Below, one piece after another: positions 26,941-35,457 of a stretch of DNA of 64,000 nucleotides. Made by a program: the position numbers and the translations under genes. The notes below the pieces were generated by a model that worked only from the letters and a program-made list of their open reading frames with translations, was not told the DNA's origin and ran no database searches. How positions within the stretch are numbered: position 1 is the stretch's first letter; every line of letters begins with the position of its first letter. The stretch is from Hyphomonadaceae bacterium (GTDB taxonomy: Bacteria; Pseudomonadota; Alphaproteobacteria; Caulobacterales; Hyphomonadaceae). Location: NCBI GenBank assembly GCA_024743315.1, contig JANSWU010000005.1:1-64000 (forward strand), given 5' to 3'.

Positions 26941-27530
26941 TTCACCGGCACCTCGCGCCAGGTCGGGGGCGGTGCCTCGACCGGTGTGGTGAGATCAAAT
27001 TCGACCCGGAACAAGCGTTCTGGACGGCTCATCTGGTAGACATATCGGGTGCCCGGATCGATTTCGACTGACCAGGTATTCTGGGTCGAGACTTCAATCC
27101 CTTCCTGAATGAACAGGGTTTTGGTCTCATCATCGGCCGGAAAGAATTGGACGCCAGCAGAGCCAGATTGGTTACTGTCACCGCCATATTGGGTGAGCAC
27201 GTCCTCGCTGCCATCCTTGTGGACATGGTCATGTTTCAGGCGCACGCCACTGTCAGTGCGCGTGACCTGCCAGGTCCGCGAACGATCATCCTCGACCGCA
27301 AACGGGATAAAGATGGTTTCGCCTTCGCAGCGGGCAGGACCCATGCGCATATCGGCGCCTTTAAAGTCAGCATCCGCATCATCATGACTGACCAGGGTGC
27401 CAGCATAGGCCTGTCCATCACAAAGCGTTTTCAGTCGTTCAAAGAATTGCGCCTCGCTTGAAAGCTCGACCGTGGAAGCGGTGGTGCAGGCGGCGCATAC
27501 CAACAGGCCAGCAAAGACAATCGGTTTCAT
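26937..27530 (-). CDS. CpcT/CpeT-like lipoprotein of unknown function
   Basis: A 197-residue exported protein with a signal peptide and lipobox-like CAAC at residues 12-15. The mature part has 'FFERLKTLCDGQAYAGTLVS', 'ADMRMGPARCEGETIFIPF', 'TWQVTRTDSGVRLKHDHVHKDG' and ends 'LFRVEFDLTTPVEAPPPTW'. Layout resembles chromophore-lyase CpcT/CpeT-like domains, but that is a weak impression. It starts one base after the acyl-CoA synthetase stop (TAGATG) and overlaps thiD by four bases. Confidence 0.75.
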   Translation of the reverse strand: MKPIVFAGLLVCAACTTASTVELSSEAQFFERLKTLCDGQAYAGTLVSHDDADADFKGADMRMGPARCEGETIFIPFAVEDDRSRTWQVTRTDSGVRLKHDHVHKDGSEDVLTQYGGDSNQSGSAGVQFFPADDETKTLFIQEGIEVSTQNTWSVEIDPGTRYVYQMSRPERLFRVEFDLTTPVEAPPPTWREVPVK

Positions 27531-29321
27531 CTAGAATTTCACCGCGCCCGACAGAATGGTTTCATGCGCATCCGGGGTCAGCGGCTCATATTTGTCTGTC
27601 TCTGGATCATAATACCAAAGCGGTTCGCTAACGGTTTCCGGGTCAAAGCCTTCTTTAACCAGTTCAACCTTGCGATATTTGAACGTGCCGGTGGTTTCGG
27701 CTTCTTGCTGGACCCGGAAGAAGAGCGGGATCGCATATTTCGGCAAATGTTCGCTCAGCCAGGCGTAGAGTGTGTCGAAATCGACCTCGCCATCGGTCGT
27801 GATCGCCGCCATACCGGCGCGGCCATCGGTTCCGGGTACGCTGACGCCATAGACATTGGCAGTGGCAATGCCGGGGGCTTTGGCGACAAATTCTGCCACT
27901 TCATTGGTCGAGACATTCTCGCCTTTCCAGCGGAACGTGTCCCCGATCCGGTCAATGAAATAGACATAGCCGTCTTCATCCTTGGACATCAGGTCACCGG
28001 TACGGAACCACATATCGCCTTTCTCGAAGACATCGCGCAGGATTTTCTTCTCGGTCGCGGCTTCATCATTATAGCCTTCGAACCGGGTCCTGGCATCGTC
28101 CCCGACTTTGCCGATCGCTTCGCCAGGTTCGCCGGGCAGGGTCTTGATGCAGAAGCCCTCATTGTTGCGCACCGGCTTTTCCTCGACGACGTCAAATTTG
28201 ACGAAGGCGACGTGCGCGAAAGAGCTTTTTTCGAGATAGCTCGGAATCCGGCCAACCGCACCGACTTTGCCGTCAAAGCCGAGAAAGCTGACATTGCCCT
28301 CCGTCGAGCCATAGAATTCGCAGACATAAGGAATGTTGAACCGGGTCAGGAACTCTTCCCAGATATCGGGCCGCAAACCATTGCCGAAGCCGGTGCGGAT
28401 CTTGTGTGCACGCTCCTTAGGATGGGGCGGCGAATTGACCAGATAGCGACACAACTCGCCAATATAGACAATCGAAGTCGCGCCTTGATCGGTTGCATCG
28501 TCCCAAAACTGGCTGGCCGAGAATTTCCGCCGCAGGATCACGCTCGCCCCGGTCATCAGCGCCTGGCCGACGCCGCACAGCCCGCCCGTGCCGTGATAAA
28601 GCGGTAGGGTGACATAGATCCGGTCGCGCGACGTAATCTTACACGGCGCGATGAAGGAGCGCAGCATGCCCTGGGTCCGGGACTGAGTCAGGCGTGCTGC
28701 CTTGGGCAAGCCGGTCGTGCCGGAGGTGTAGACATAAAGGCAAAGATCCTTGCCACGCAGATGTTCGCGATGTTCCCGGCTTGGGCGCGCATCTGAGGTC
28801 GCGGCCAGAGCCGCGATCAAGTCCTCGCCGGCGCGGCCACCATAGGACCAGATTTTCGGATCGCCTTCAAACAGGCCATCGGCGCTTTGCATCGCCTCGT
28901 CCTGGTCAGCGCCGGTAATGATCAGCTTTGCGTCAGCAATATTGACGCAATGCGCCAGCGCCTTGTCGGTCAGATTATGATTGATCAGTCCGACCACGAC
29001 CCCGATCTTCGTCAAGCCATACCAGATCGAGACATATTCCGGCCGGTTTTCCATGAACAAGGCGACGGCGTCGCCGGCCTGCAGGCCAAGGCCGAGGGCC
29101 CAATTGGCGACCTTGTTCGCCAGGGCGTCCATCTCGGCATAGGTGGTCAGTTCGCCTTCAAAGCGCCAAGCGACATTATTTGGATACTTGTCGACCACGC
29201 GTTCAAAATCATCGGCGACAAGATTGGTTGAGTCCGGTTCAATATCTTCGGTCCATTTCTTGAACCGCATCAAAGTGCTGATCGTCACCACTTCACGTCG
29301 AATGGTTTGAAACAAACCCAT
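27531..29321 (-). CDS. Long-chain acyl-CoA synthetase (FATP-like)
   Basis: Activates fatty acids to acyl-CoA via acyl-adenylate. The 596-residue ANL enzyme has the P-loop-like 'LYVYTSGTTGLPKAARLTQS', 'YGSTEGNVSFLGFDG', 'WFRTGDLMSKDEDGYVYFIDR' and 'RIGDTFRWKGENVSTNEVAEFV'. The 'GDTFRWKGENV' block is that of the FATP/very-long-chain subgroup rather than FadD. ATG 29321 fits the family start; 29348 adds nine unlikely residues. It heads the lipoprotein-thiD operon and is divergent from tesB. Confidence 0.92.
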   Translation of the reverse strand: MGLFQTIRREVVTISTLMRFKKWTEDIEPDSTNLVADDFERVVDKYPNNVAWRFEGELTTYAEMDALANKVANWALGLGLQAGDAVALFMENRPEYVSIWYGLTKIGVVVGLINHNLTDKALAHCVNIADAKLIITGADQDEAMQSADGLFEGDPKIWSYGGRAGEDLIAALAATSDARPSREHREHLRGKDLCLYVYTSGTTGLPKAARLTQSRTQGMLRSFIAPCKITSRDRIYVTLPLYHGTGGLCGVGQALMTGASVILRRKFSASQFWDDATDQGATSIVYIGELCRYLVNSPPHPKERAHKIRTGFGNGLRPDIWEEFLTRFNIPYVCEFYGSTEGNVSFLGFDGKVGAVGRIPSYLEKSSFAHVAFVKFDVVEEKPVRNNEGFCIKTLPGEPGEAIGKVGDDARTRFEGYNDEAATEKKILRDVFEKGDMWFRTGDLMSKDEDGYVYFIDRIGDTFRWKGENVSTNEVAEFVAKAPGIATANVYGVSVPGTDGRAGMAAITTDGEVDFDTLYAWLSEHLPKYAIPLFFRVQQEAETTGTFKYRKVELVKEGFDPETVSEPLWYYDPETDKYEPLTPDAHETILSGAVKF

Positions 29322-29450
29322 TTTTTCGCCTTTTCGTTTCCAGCCCACAGTTTCTATACGTCACCTAGGTTGCGTGTGATGACGTTTCTAGTATCTGGCA
29401 TACGGAATACGCCCTGTGCAGCCAAAAATTTTTCTGAAAGGCGCTGAGAA

Positions 29451-30326
29451 ATGTCTGATCCTGTTGGTGATTTGCTCCATTTGATGGACCTTGAGCGTCT
29501 CGAGATTGATCTGTTCCGCGGGCAAAGCCCGGAAAATGAGACCAATCAGCGGGTGTTTGGTGGTCAGGTGATCGCGCAATCCCTGGTCGCCGCCTATCGC
29601 ACGGTCGATATCGAGACCCGCACCTGCCACTCCCTGCACGCCTATTTCTTGCGCCCGGGCGATCCGTCTATCCCGATCATTTACGAGGTCGACCGCAGCC
29701 GGGATGGGGGCAGCTTCACCACCCGCCGGGTTGTCGCGATCCAGCACGGCAAGCAGATTTTCAATATGGCCGCCTCGTTCCACAAGCTCGAAGATGGCTG
29801 GCATCACCAGCACCAGAAGCCGGACGTGCCAATGCCGGAGGCCCTGGATGATCGGATCGAGTGGCGCAAGAGATTCGCTGAACGTCTGCCAGAACGCCAT
29901 CGCGGCCATTTCCTGCGGCCGCGCCCGATTGAGATCCGCGAAGTCGAACCTCTGGATCCGCTCAAGCCGGAAAAGGTCAGTGATGTGCAGCATCTCTGGT
30001 TTCGAGTCTGTCGCGAGATCGATGAGCAGCCCTGGCTGCATCACTGTCTAATGGCCTATGCCTCGGACATGGCGCTGCTCGGCACGGGCAACCGCCCGCA
30101 TGGCGTGTCCTGGATGACCGGCGAGTTGATGTCAGCCAGCCTGGATCATGCCATGTGGTTTCACGCGCCGATCAATTTCAGCGACTGGCACCTCTATACG
30201 ATGGACAGCCCCTATGCCGGCGGTGCCCGCAGCTTCAACCGGGGCTCGATCTTCACCCGAGACGGGCAATTGGTGGCCAGCGTGGCTCAGGAAGGCTTGA
30301 TGCGGCCGATCAAACCCAAAGCTTAA
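29451..30326 (+). CDS. tesB: Acyl-CoA thioesterase II
   Basis: Hydrolyses acyl-CoA to free acid and CoA. The 291-residue double hot-dog protein has 'DLFRGQSPENETNQRVFGGQVIAQSL', 'LHAYFLRPGDPSIPIIYEVD' and 'FSVxxVVAIQHGKQIF'-like strands, then the second hot-dog with 'YASDMALLGTGNRPHGV', 'SLDHAMWFHAPINFSDWHLY' and 'GARSFNRGSIFTRDGQLVASVAQEGLMR'. Asp, Thr/Ser and Gln positions of the TesB triad are in place. Divergent from the acyl-CoA synthetase, forming an acyl-CoA-related cluster. Confidence 0.94.
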   Translation: MSDPVGDLLHLMDLERLEIDLFRGQSPENETNQRVFGGQVIAQSLVAAYRTVDIETRTCHSLHAYFLRPGDPSIPIIYEVDRSRDGGSFTTRRVVAIQHGKQIFNMAASFHKLEDGWHHQHQKPDVPMPEALDDRIEWRKRFAERLPERHRGHFLRPRPIEIREVEPLDPLKPEKVSDVQHLWFRVCREIDEQPWLHHCLMAYASDMALLGTGNRPHGVSWMTGELMSASLDHAMWFHAPINFSDWHLYTMDSPYAGGARSFNRGSIFTRDGQLVASVAQEGLMRPIKPKA

Positions 30327-30467
30327 GCCGCTGTTAACCGTTGCGCCGCAATTATCAGGGAAACATTAACGATTTGGACGTCGGCCGTCGCCCCAGAAGC
30401 GACATTTGTGTAACCCGCAAATCATCCTAGGGCTGGCCGTTCAACCAAGGCCGTCAGGGGGCTGACT

Positions 30468-32345
30468 ATGAACTTGCTCGAGCTCGTTATCATCGCGCAT
30501 CGCTGCCGCTCGACTCATCATTTCATCGCCTTTGACGCCCTTCAGCTCTTGAAGGGTGATCATGCTGCCGATTGGAAGAATCTGCTGCTCAAGCACCACA
30601 CGGCGCTTTTGAAAGGCGCCAAGGCGCCGGATTCAGAGTTCCGGGATTTCCAGAACCATGTCCTGCATGTCGAGGAAGGCGAATGGGGCGGGGCTCGTGA
30701 TGCGGCGATGGAATGGTATGGCAAGGCGGTGGAAGCCCTGCGCGAAAAGAAATGGTCAAAAGCCGCGTATGCGCTGGGTGTGCTGACCCATTATTATGCC
30801 GACCCCATCCAGCCCTTCCATACCGGCCAGACCGAAGAAGAGGGCGCGATGCACCGCGCTCTGGAATGGTCGATCGCAAAATCACGCGACACGATTAAGG
30901 CGCTGATCGACCTGCGCGGCTATCCGTACGTCCATGCTGGCACAGAAACCGGCTTTGTCGCTGATATGGTCTTGGCCGGCGCCAAGTATTCAAACCCGCA
31001 CTATCAGACTTTCATTGATCATTATGACCTCCACAAAGGGGTTGCGAACCCTCAGGAAGGGCTTGATCAAACTCTGCTGGATATTCTCGCCGACCTCATC
31101 GCATATGCGACGGCGGGGGTCGCGGTCCTGTTCGAGCGCGCCTTTGCCGAGGCGGCCGTGAAACCGCAAAAAGTCGATTTGGACCTGCCGGGCTATTTTG
31201 CGGCGCTCGACATTCCGATCCGCAAGATCACCAAGCGCATGGCGGATGCCAAAGACCGCAAGACCGTCGAGGCCATGTACGAAGAATTTGTCGAGACCGG
31301 CAAAGTCATCAAGACGCTGCCGGCGGACGATAAGAAGATCCGGGCGTTGCACTGCAAGCACATTCTGCGCAAGCCGATTGAATGGCTGGATGCAATGCCG
31401 ATCCGTCCCATCGGCACCAAGCATGTACCGCTGGCAGAGCATCCAAAACCGGTGGAGTATCAGCTGAAAGTTGTCCCGGTTCCGGTCGATGGTGTTGAGG
31501 CCATGTCCGCGCGGACCCCGACGGTGGCCGCCGATGCTGAAGTGTTTGACGTCGATGAATCAACTAATGAAGCCCCGCCGATCGAGGTCGCGGAACTGGT
31601 CGAGCCGGCCAATGATACGGCATCGGCGAAGGTCGAAGCGCCGATCGCGGAGCCAGCGCCAGAGCCCGATCCGGCGCCAGAGCCAGCCCCTGAGCTGAGC
31701 GCCGCGCCCGCAATCGTGCCAGAGCCAGAGGTTGAAGCAGAGATCGAAGCCACGGCCGAAGAGACCGAGGCAGAGGTTGAGTCTGAGCCGGTTGAAGAAA
31801 AACCATCCGCCGCTGAAGCCATGCTGGCCGAGCTCAATGCCAAAGACACGCCACAACAGGACAGCGCCGAGGAGATCGATGACGCGGACGAGGAAGCGGA
31901 AGAGACCTCCGAAGCACGCAGCAAGGCGCTCGGCTTGGATGATCCGGTGGTCGACGCGCCATCCATCGGACCAAAAACCGCCTCACGGCTCGAAAAGGTC
32001 GATATTTTCACCATTGGCGATCTGTTGAATGCCGATCCTGAAGCGACCGCTCAAGCGTTGAATGTACGCTATATCAAGACCGATACGCTGCTCGATTGGC
32101 AGGATCAGACGCGGCTGATGGTCGAGGCGCCGGGCCTGCGTGTGCTGGACAGTCAGATTCTGGTCGGCGCGGGCATTCGCTCAGCCGAGGATCTCGCCAA
32201 GGCCTCAGCGACCAAGGTGCTGAATGCCGCGACCAGTTTCCTCGACACGCCGCAGGGTGCACGGGTGCTCTGGGGCGGCGAAAATAATGTCGACAAGAAT
32301 GAGGTCGAACACTGGATCGACCTCGCTAAGTCAGCCCAGGCCTAG
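30468..32345 (+). CDS. Zinc-dependent phospholipase C-like / DUF4332 fusion
   Basis: A 625-residue protein without a signal peptide. Residues 1-210 resemble the helical zinc-dependent phospholipase C/S1-P1 nuclease fold, with His-rich 'RSTHHFIAFDALQLL', 'LTHYYADPIQPFHTG' and 'EGAMHRALEW'. A linker of about 150 residues (337-488) is rich in Glu, Pro and Ala. Residues 489-625 form a DUF4332 helix-hairpin-helix region with 'PSIGPKTASRLEKVDIFTI' and 'LRVLDSQILVGAGIRSAEDL'. The enzyme activity is inferred from fold only; cytoplasmic location would be odd for a phospholipase. Its stop shares CTAG with the opposite gene. Confidence 0.8.
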   Translation: MNLLELVIIAHRCRSTHHFIAFDALQLLKGDHAADWKNLLLKHHTALLKGAKAPDSEFRDFQNHVLHVEEGEWGGARDAAMEWYGKAVEALREKKWSKAAYALGVLTHYYADPIQPFHTGQTEEEGAMHRALEWSIAKSRDTIKALIDLRGYPYVHAGTETGFVADMVLAGAKYSNPHYQTFIDHYDLHKGVANPQEGLDQTLLDILADLIAYATAGVAVLFERAFAEAAVKPQKVDLDLPGYFAALDIPIRKITKRMADAKDRKTVEAMYEEFVETGKVIKTLPADDKKIRALHCKHILRKPIEWLDAMPIRPIGTKHVPLAEHPKPVEYQLKVVPVPVDGVEAMSARTPTVAADAEVFDVDESTNEAPPIEVAELVEPANDTASAKVEAPIAEPAPEPDPAPEPAPELSAAPAIVPEPEVEAEIEATAEETEAEVESEPVEEKPSAAEAMLAELNAKDTPQQDSAEEIDDADEEAEETSEARSKALGLDDPVVDAPSIGPKTASRLEKVDIFTIGDLLNADPEATAQALNVRYIKTDTLLDWQDQTRLMVEAPGLRVLDSQILVGAGIRSAEDLAKASATKVLNAATSFLDTPQGARVLWGGENNVDKNEVEHWIDLAKSAQA

Positions 32346-34567
32346 CGCTTGTCCAGCATCGCGCCGATGACATTGGAATAATCGTCACTCCAGGGCCGTT
32401 TGCCGTCTGAGACCAGCGCGGTCCAACCGTCATCCAGCTGGAAAGTCTCGAATGCCGCTTCAGTGCGGGCGAGCACAACCACTTGGCTTGATTGCGCGTG
32501 ATACTCACTCGGTTGGTCCGGGTCAGCGCTGAAATATTTATAGCGCGCGGGAATACCGAGGTCGCCAGCAATCCGCGCGACCAGGGCTTTCAGATTCATA
32601 TGCTTGTTCGAAACATGCATGACGACAACGCCGTTCTCCGAGACGCGCGACAAGTAGAGATCGACCGCTTCGCGGGTCAGCAAGTGGGCAGGCACCGAGG
32701 CCGAGCTGAACGCATCGATGAGCATCAGATTAAACGAGGCTTCGGGCTCGGCGGCGAGACTGAGACGGCCATCCCCGAGAATGATCTCAGAACCGGGCGT
32801 GCACGCTGACAAATAGGTGAAATAGCGCTCGTCACTGGCAAACTGCGCGACCAATGGATCGATTTCATAATAGACATAATCCTGGCCGGGCCGGGCGAAA
32901 CAGGCAACTGAGCCCGTGCCGAGGCCTACCACGGCGACGCGCCCCGGTTCGGCATTGGCGGCAAAGACCTCCCCGATTGGGGTTTCTGGTGCATAGTAAG
33001 TGGTCGGGCGCAGCGCGTTCGGGCCGTCAATATACTGCGCGCCATGCGCAGTGGTGCCATGCATCAGGACGCGATGTTCGCCTTGTTCGATGACTTTCAC
33101 GACGCCAAAGAAGGTCCGATCGGAGACGCCGCCGGCGAGCGGATTGGCAATTATGCCAATGCCCCAGGCGCTGGCCGCAGCGATGGCGGGTCCAAGCCGG
33201 GATTGCGAACTCATCACGACCGACACGACAGCCAGGATCAGCAAGGCCCGATAGGCCATGAAAGGGTCCGTGCCGCTGACGCCGCGAAGCGCCAGCGCGC
33301 CGATTAGCGCTGCCATGGCTGCGATCGCCCAGACTCGAGTCCGGCCTTGACCCATCCAGCACAGGCCTGGGCGGATCAGGAGCACGGCGGCCAGCATGAG
33401 CGGATATTCGAACACGCTGGTGAAGATGACCGGCACCAAAAGCGCATTGAACGCGCCGCCGAGGACGCCGCCAAGCGACATCAGTAGGTAGAATTCTGTC
33501 AGGCGGCTGGCGGCAGGTCGTTGCTCAGCGAGCACGCCATGTCCGACCAATGCGGCGAGGAAGAGCGCCAGGAGATTCAGCGCTAAAGAGACCACGAGCG
33601 AGAGCGATATGATGCTCGGCAAAGCGAAGAAGGCGACCGCCACCGCGATCGGTAGCAGGCGATTTGACGCCTCCAGCGAGATGGCCGGCTTTTTCGAAAA
33701 GACGATGATAAAAGTGCTGATATAAAGCGCCAGAGGTAGCGCCCAGAGGAAGGGCACGCTTGCAATATCTGTGGCAATGTGGGTGGTCGCACCAACCAGC
33801 AGGCTGGATGGAATAAAGGCGCAGGTGAGCCACCAGAGCCGCTGTTTCCAACGCGCTTTGGTTGATGTGTCTTGCTCTGTTTCGGCATTCAGTGGTGCCG
33901 CTGGCAGGGCACCATTGCCGGTGCGATATGCGAGCAGGCCAGAGCCGACCAGAAGCACGGCCAAAGCGCCATAACCAAGCGTCCAAGTCATGGTCTGCGC
34001 GGCCACAGGCAGGAAGGGTTCAAGCAGCACCGGATAAGCAATCAAGCCAATGACTGAACCGACATTGCTGGCCGCATAAAGGTGATAGGGATCATGCGCG
34101 TCTTCGCGGCCAGAGCGGCTATACCAGCTCTGGATCAGAGGGGCGGTGGCGGAAATCACGGCAAAAGGCGGGGCGATGGAGATGGCGAAAACGCCAATCA
34201 ACCAGAAGGTCGGCTGCAAGGGGTCCGGATCACCGAGCGCAGTCGAGAGCTGGAACGGCAGCACCAGGGCGGCGAGCAATAGCAAGCCCGTATGAATGGC
34301 AATCTGACGGCGCAGCGAGGTGACAAAATGGTTGAGCAGGTGGGCATAGGCATAACCAAGCAGGAGTGCGGCCTGGAAACAGACCAGGGAGACGTTCCAG
34401 ACATTTGGCGCACCGCCGAGCAGTGGCGTTGCCATTTTCGCAAACATGGGCTGGACCAGGAAAACCAGCGCGGCCGACAGGAAGGCAGTTGCGAGATAGG
34501 GGCTGGCGCCGAAACGCGAAAAGGAATGCCGCTCAGCCTGAATCGGCACGGCTGTCGCCTTGCTCAT
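32342..34567 (-). CDS. Fused MFS transporter / spermidine synthase-like protein
   Basis: A 741-residue protein. The first ~480 residues contain about twelve membrane segments of the MFS/SpeE-associated type ('YLATAFLSAALVFLVQPMFAKM' region, 'PLLGGAPNVWNVSLVCFQAAL'). The C-terminal ~230 residues form a spermidine synthase-like Rossmann domain ('VAVVGLGTGSVACFARPGQ', 'YYEIDPLVAQFA', 'LMLIDAFSSASVPAHLLT'). Whether it makes polyamines is unknown. GGTGGAG before ATG 34567 selects that start over 34579. Confidence 0.9.
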   Translation of the reverse strand: MSKATAVPIQAERHSFSRFGASPYLATAFLSAALVFLVQPMFAKMATPLLGGAPNVWNVSLVCFQAALLLGYAYAHLLNHFVTSLRRQIAIHTGLLLLAALVLPFQLSTALGDPDPLQPTFWLIGVFAISIAPPFAVISATAPLIQSWYSRSGREDAHDPYHLYAASNVGSVIGLIAYPVLLEPFLPVAAQTMTWTLGYGALAVLLVGSGLLAYRTGNGALPAAPLNAETEQDTSTKARWKQRLWWLTCAFIPSSLLVGATTHIATDIASVPFLWALPLALYISTFIIVFSKKPAISLEASNRLLPIAVAVAFFALPSIISLSLVVSLALNLLALFLAALVGHGVLAEQRPAASRLTEFYLLMSLGGVLGGAFNALLVPVIFTSVFEYPLMLAAVLLIRPGLCWMGQGRTRVWAIAAMAALIGALALRGVSGTDPFMAYRALLILAVVSVVMSSQSRLGPAIAAASAWGIGIIANPLAGGVSDRTFFGVVKVIEQGEHRVLMHGTTAHGAQYIDGPNALRPTTYYAPETPIGEVFAANAEPGRVAVVGLGTGSVACFARPGQDYVYYEIDPLVAQFASDERYFTYLSACTPGSEIILGDGRLSLAAEPEASFNLMLIDAFSSASVPAHLLTREAVDLYLSRVSENGVVVMHVSNKHMNLKALVARIAGDLGIPARYKYFSADPDQPSEYHAQSSQVVVLARTEAAFETFQLDDGWTALVSDGKRPWSDDYSNVIGAMLDKR

Positions 34568-34694
34568 ACTATACTCCACCTAATCACCTTTGTGATTTCA
34601 TCGCACAATACGGTGAACACTCCGTTGATTGCGGCTGCGAAACCCCTCATGTTGGAAAATAGATCTTAGGGGTCGGATTCACTTGGAGACCGAA

Positions 34695-35456
34695 TTGCGC
34701 CTCGCAATCCTTGCATTCGTCGTCTGTTTCGCGCTCGCAGCCTGCGGGAATGGTGTAGGCAGCGATGAGTCCGTCGAGACGGCTAAGAATTGCCGAACTG
34801 TCGACCATCGCGGCGATGCCTATACGATTTGTTCTTTCGCCGTCGATCAGCACGATATCAGGCTGTTCCACAGCGATGCTGAGGGTGAACCTTATCTTCA
34901 ATTCAACATGCTTGAGCGCGAGCTTGATGAGCAGGGCGAGCTGCTTGTCTTTGCTATGAATGGCGGCATGTATCATGAGGATCGCCGCCCGGTTGGCTAT
35001 TATCGCGACCAATATGGTGATCGCGCCAGCGTCAACACGAATGATGGACCCGGCAATTTCCATCTCAAACCGAATGGCGTATTTTGGCTAACCGAACGCC
35101 GTGCGGGCGTGACCGAAAGCCAGGCCTATCTCGATCAAGGCTTTGACCCGCTCTACGCAACGCAATCCGGACCGATGCTGGTAATTGATGGGGCGCTGCA
35201 TCCCGGGCTCAATCCCGACGGGACATCCCACCGTCGCCGCAATGGCGTCGGGGTTAGCACTGATGGCCGAACAGTCCATTTCGCCATTTCAGATTCGGCC
35301 GTGACCTTTTACGAGTTTGCGACCCTGTTCCAGGACGTGGTCGAGGTGCCGAATGCGCTCTTCCTCGACGGCCAGATCAGCCGCATCTATGCGCCGCAGA
35401 TCAATCGCAATGAGGTCGGATCTGATCTCGGACCGATTGTCGGGGTGGTCGAATAG
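34695..35456 (+). CDS. Phosphodiester glycosidase family lipoprotein (NAGPA-like)
   Basis: About 253 residues from the TTG at 34695, which sits behind TTGGAG; the open frame back to 34629 has no ribosome site. A hydrophobic segment ends in lipobox LAAC. The body matches the NAGPA/YigE (COG3698) family: 'LLVFAMNGGMYHEDRRPVGYY', 'NFHLKPNGVFWL', 'YATQSGPMLVIDGALHP' and 'RRNGVGVSTDGRTVHFAIS'. Such proteins cleave sugar phosphodiester bonds or have related glycan roles. Divergent from the MFS-spermidine synthase gene. Confidence 0.82.
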   Translation: MRLAILAFVVCFALAACGNGVGSDESVETAKNCRTVDHRGDAYTICSFAVDQHDIRLFHSDAEGEPYLQFNMLERELDEQGELLVFAMNGGMYHEDRRPVGYYRDQYGDRASVNTNDGPGNFHLKPNGVFWLTERRAGVTESQAYLDQGFDPLYATQSGPMLVIDGALHPGLNPDGTSHRRRNGVGVSTDGRTVHFAISDSAVTFYEFATLFQDVVEVPNALFLDGQISRIYAPQINRNEVGSDLGPIVGVVE

Positions 35457-35457
35457 C

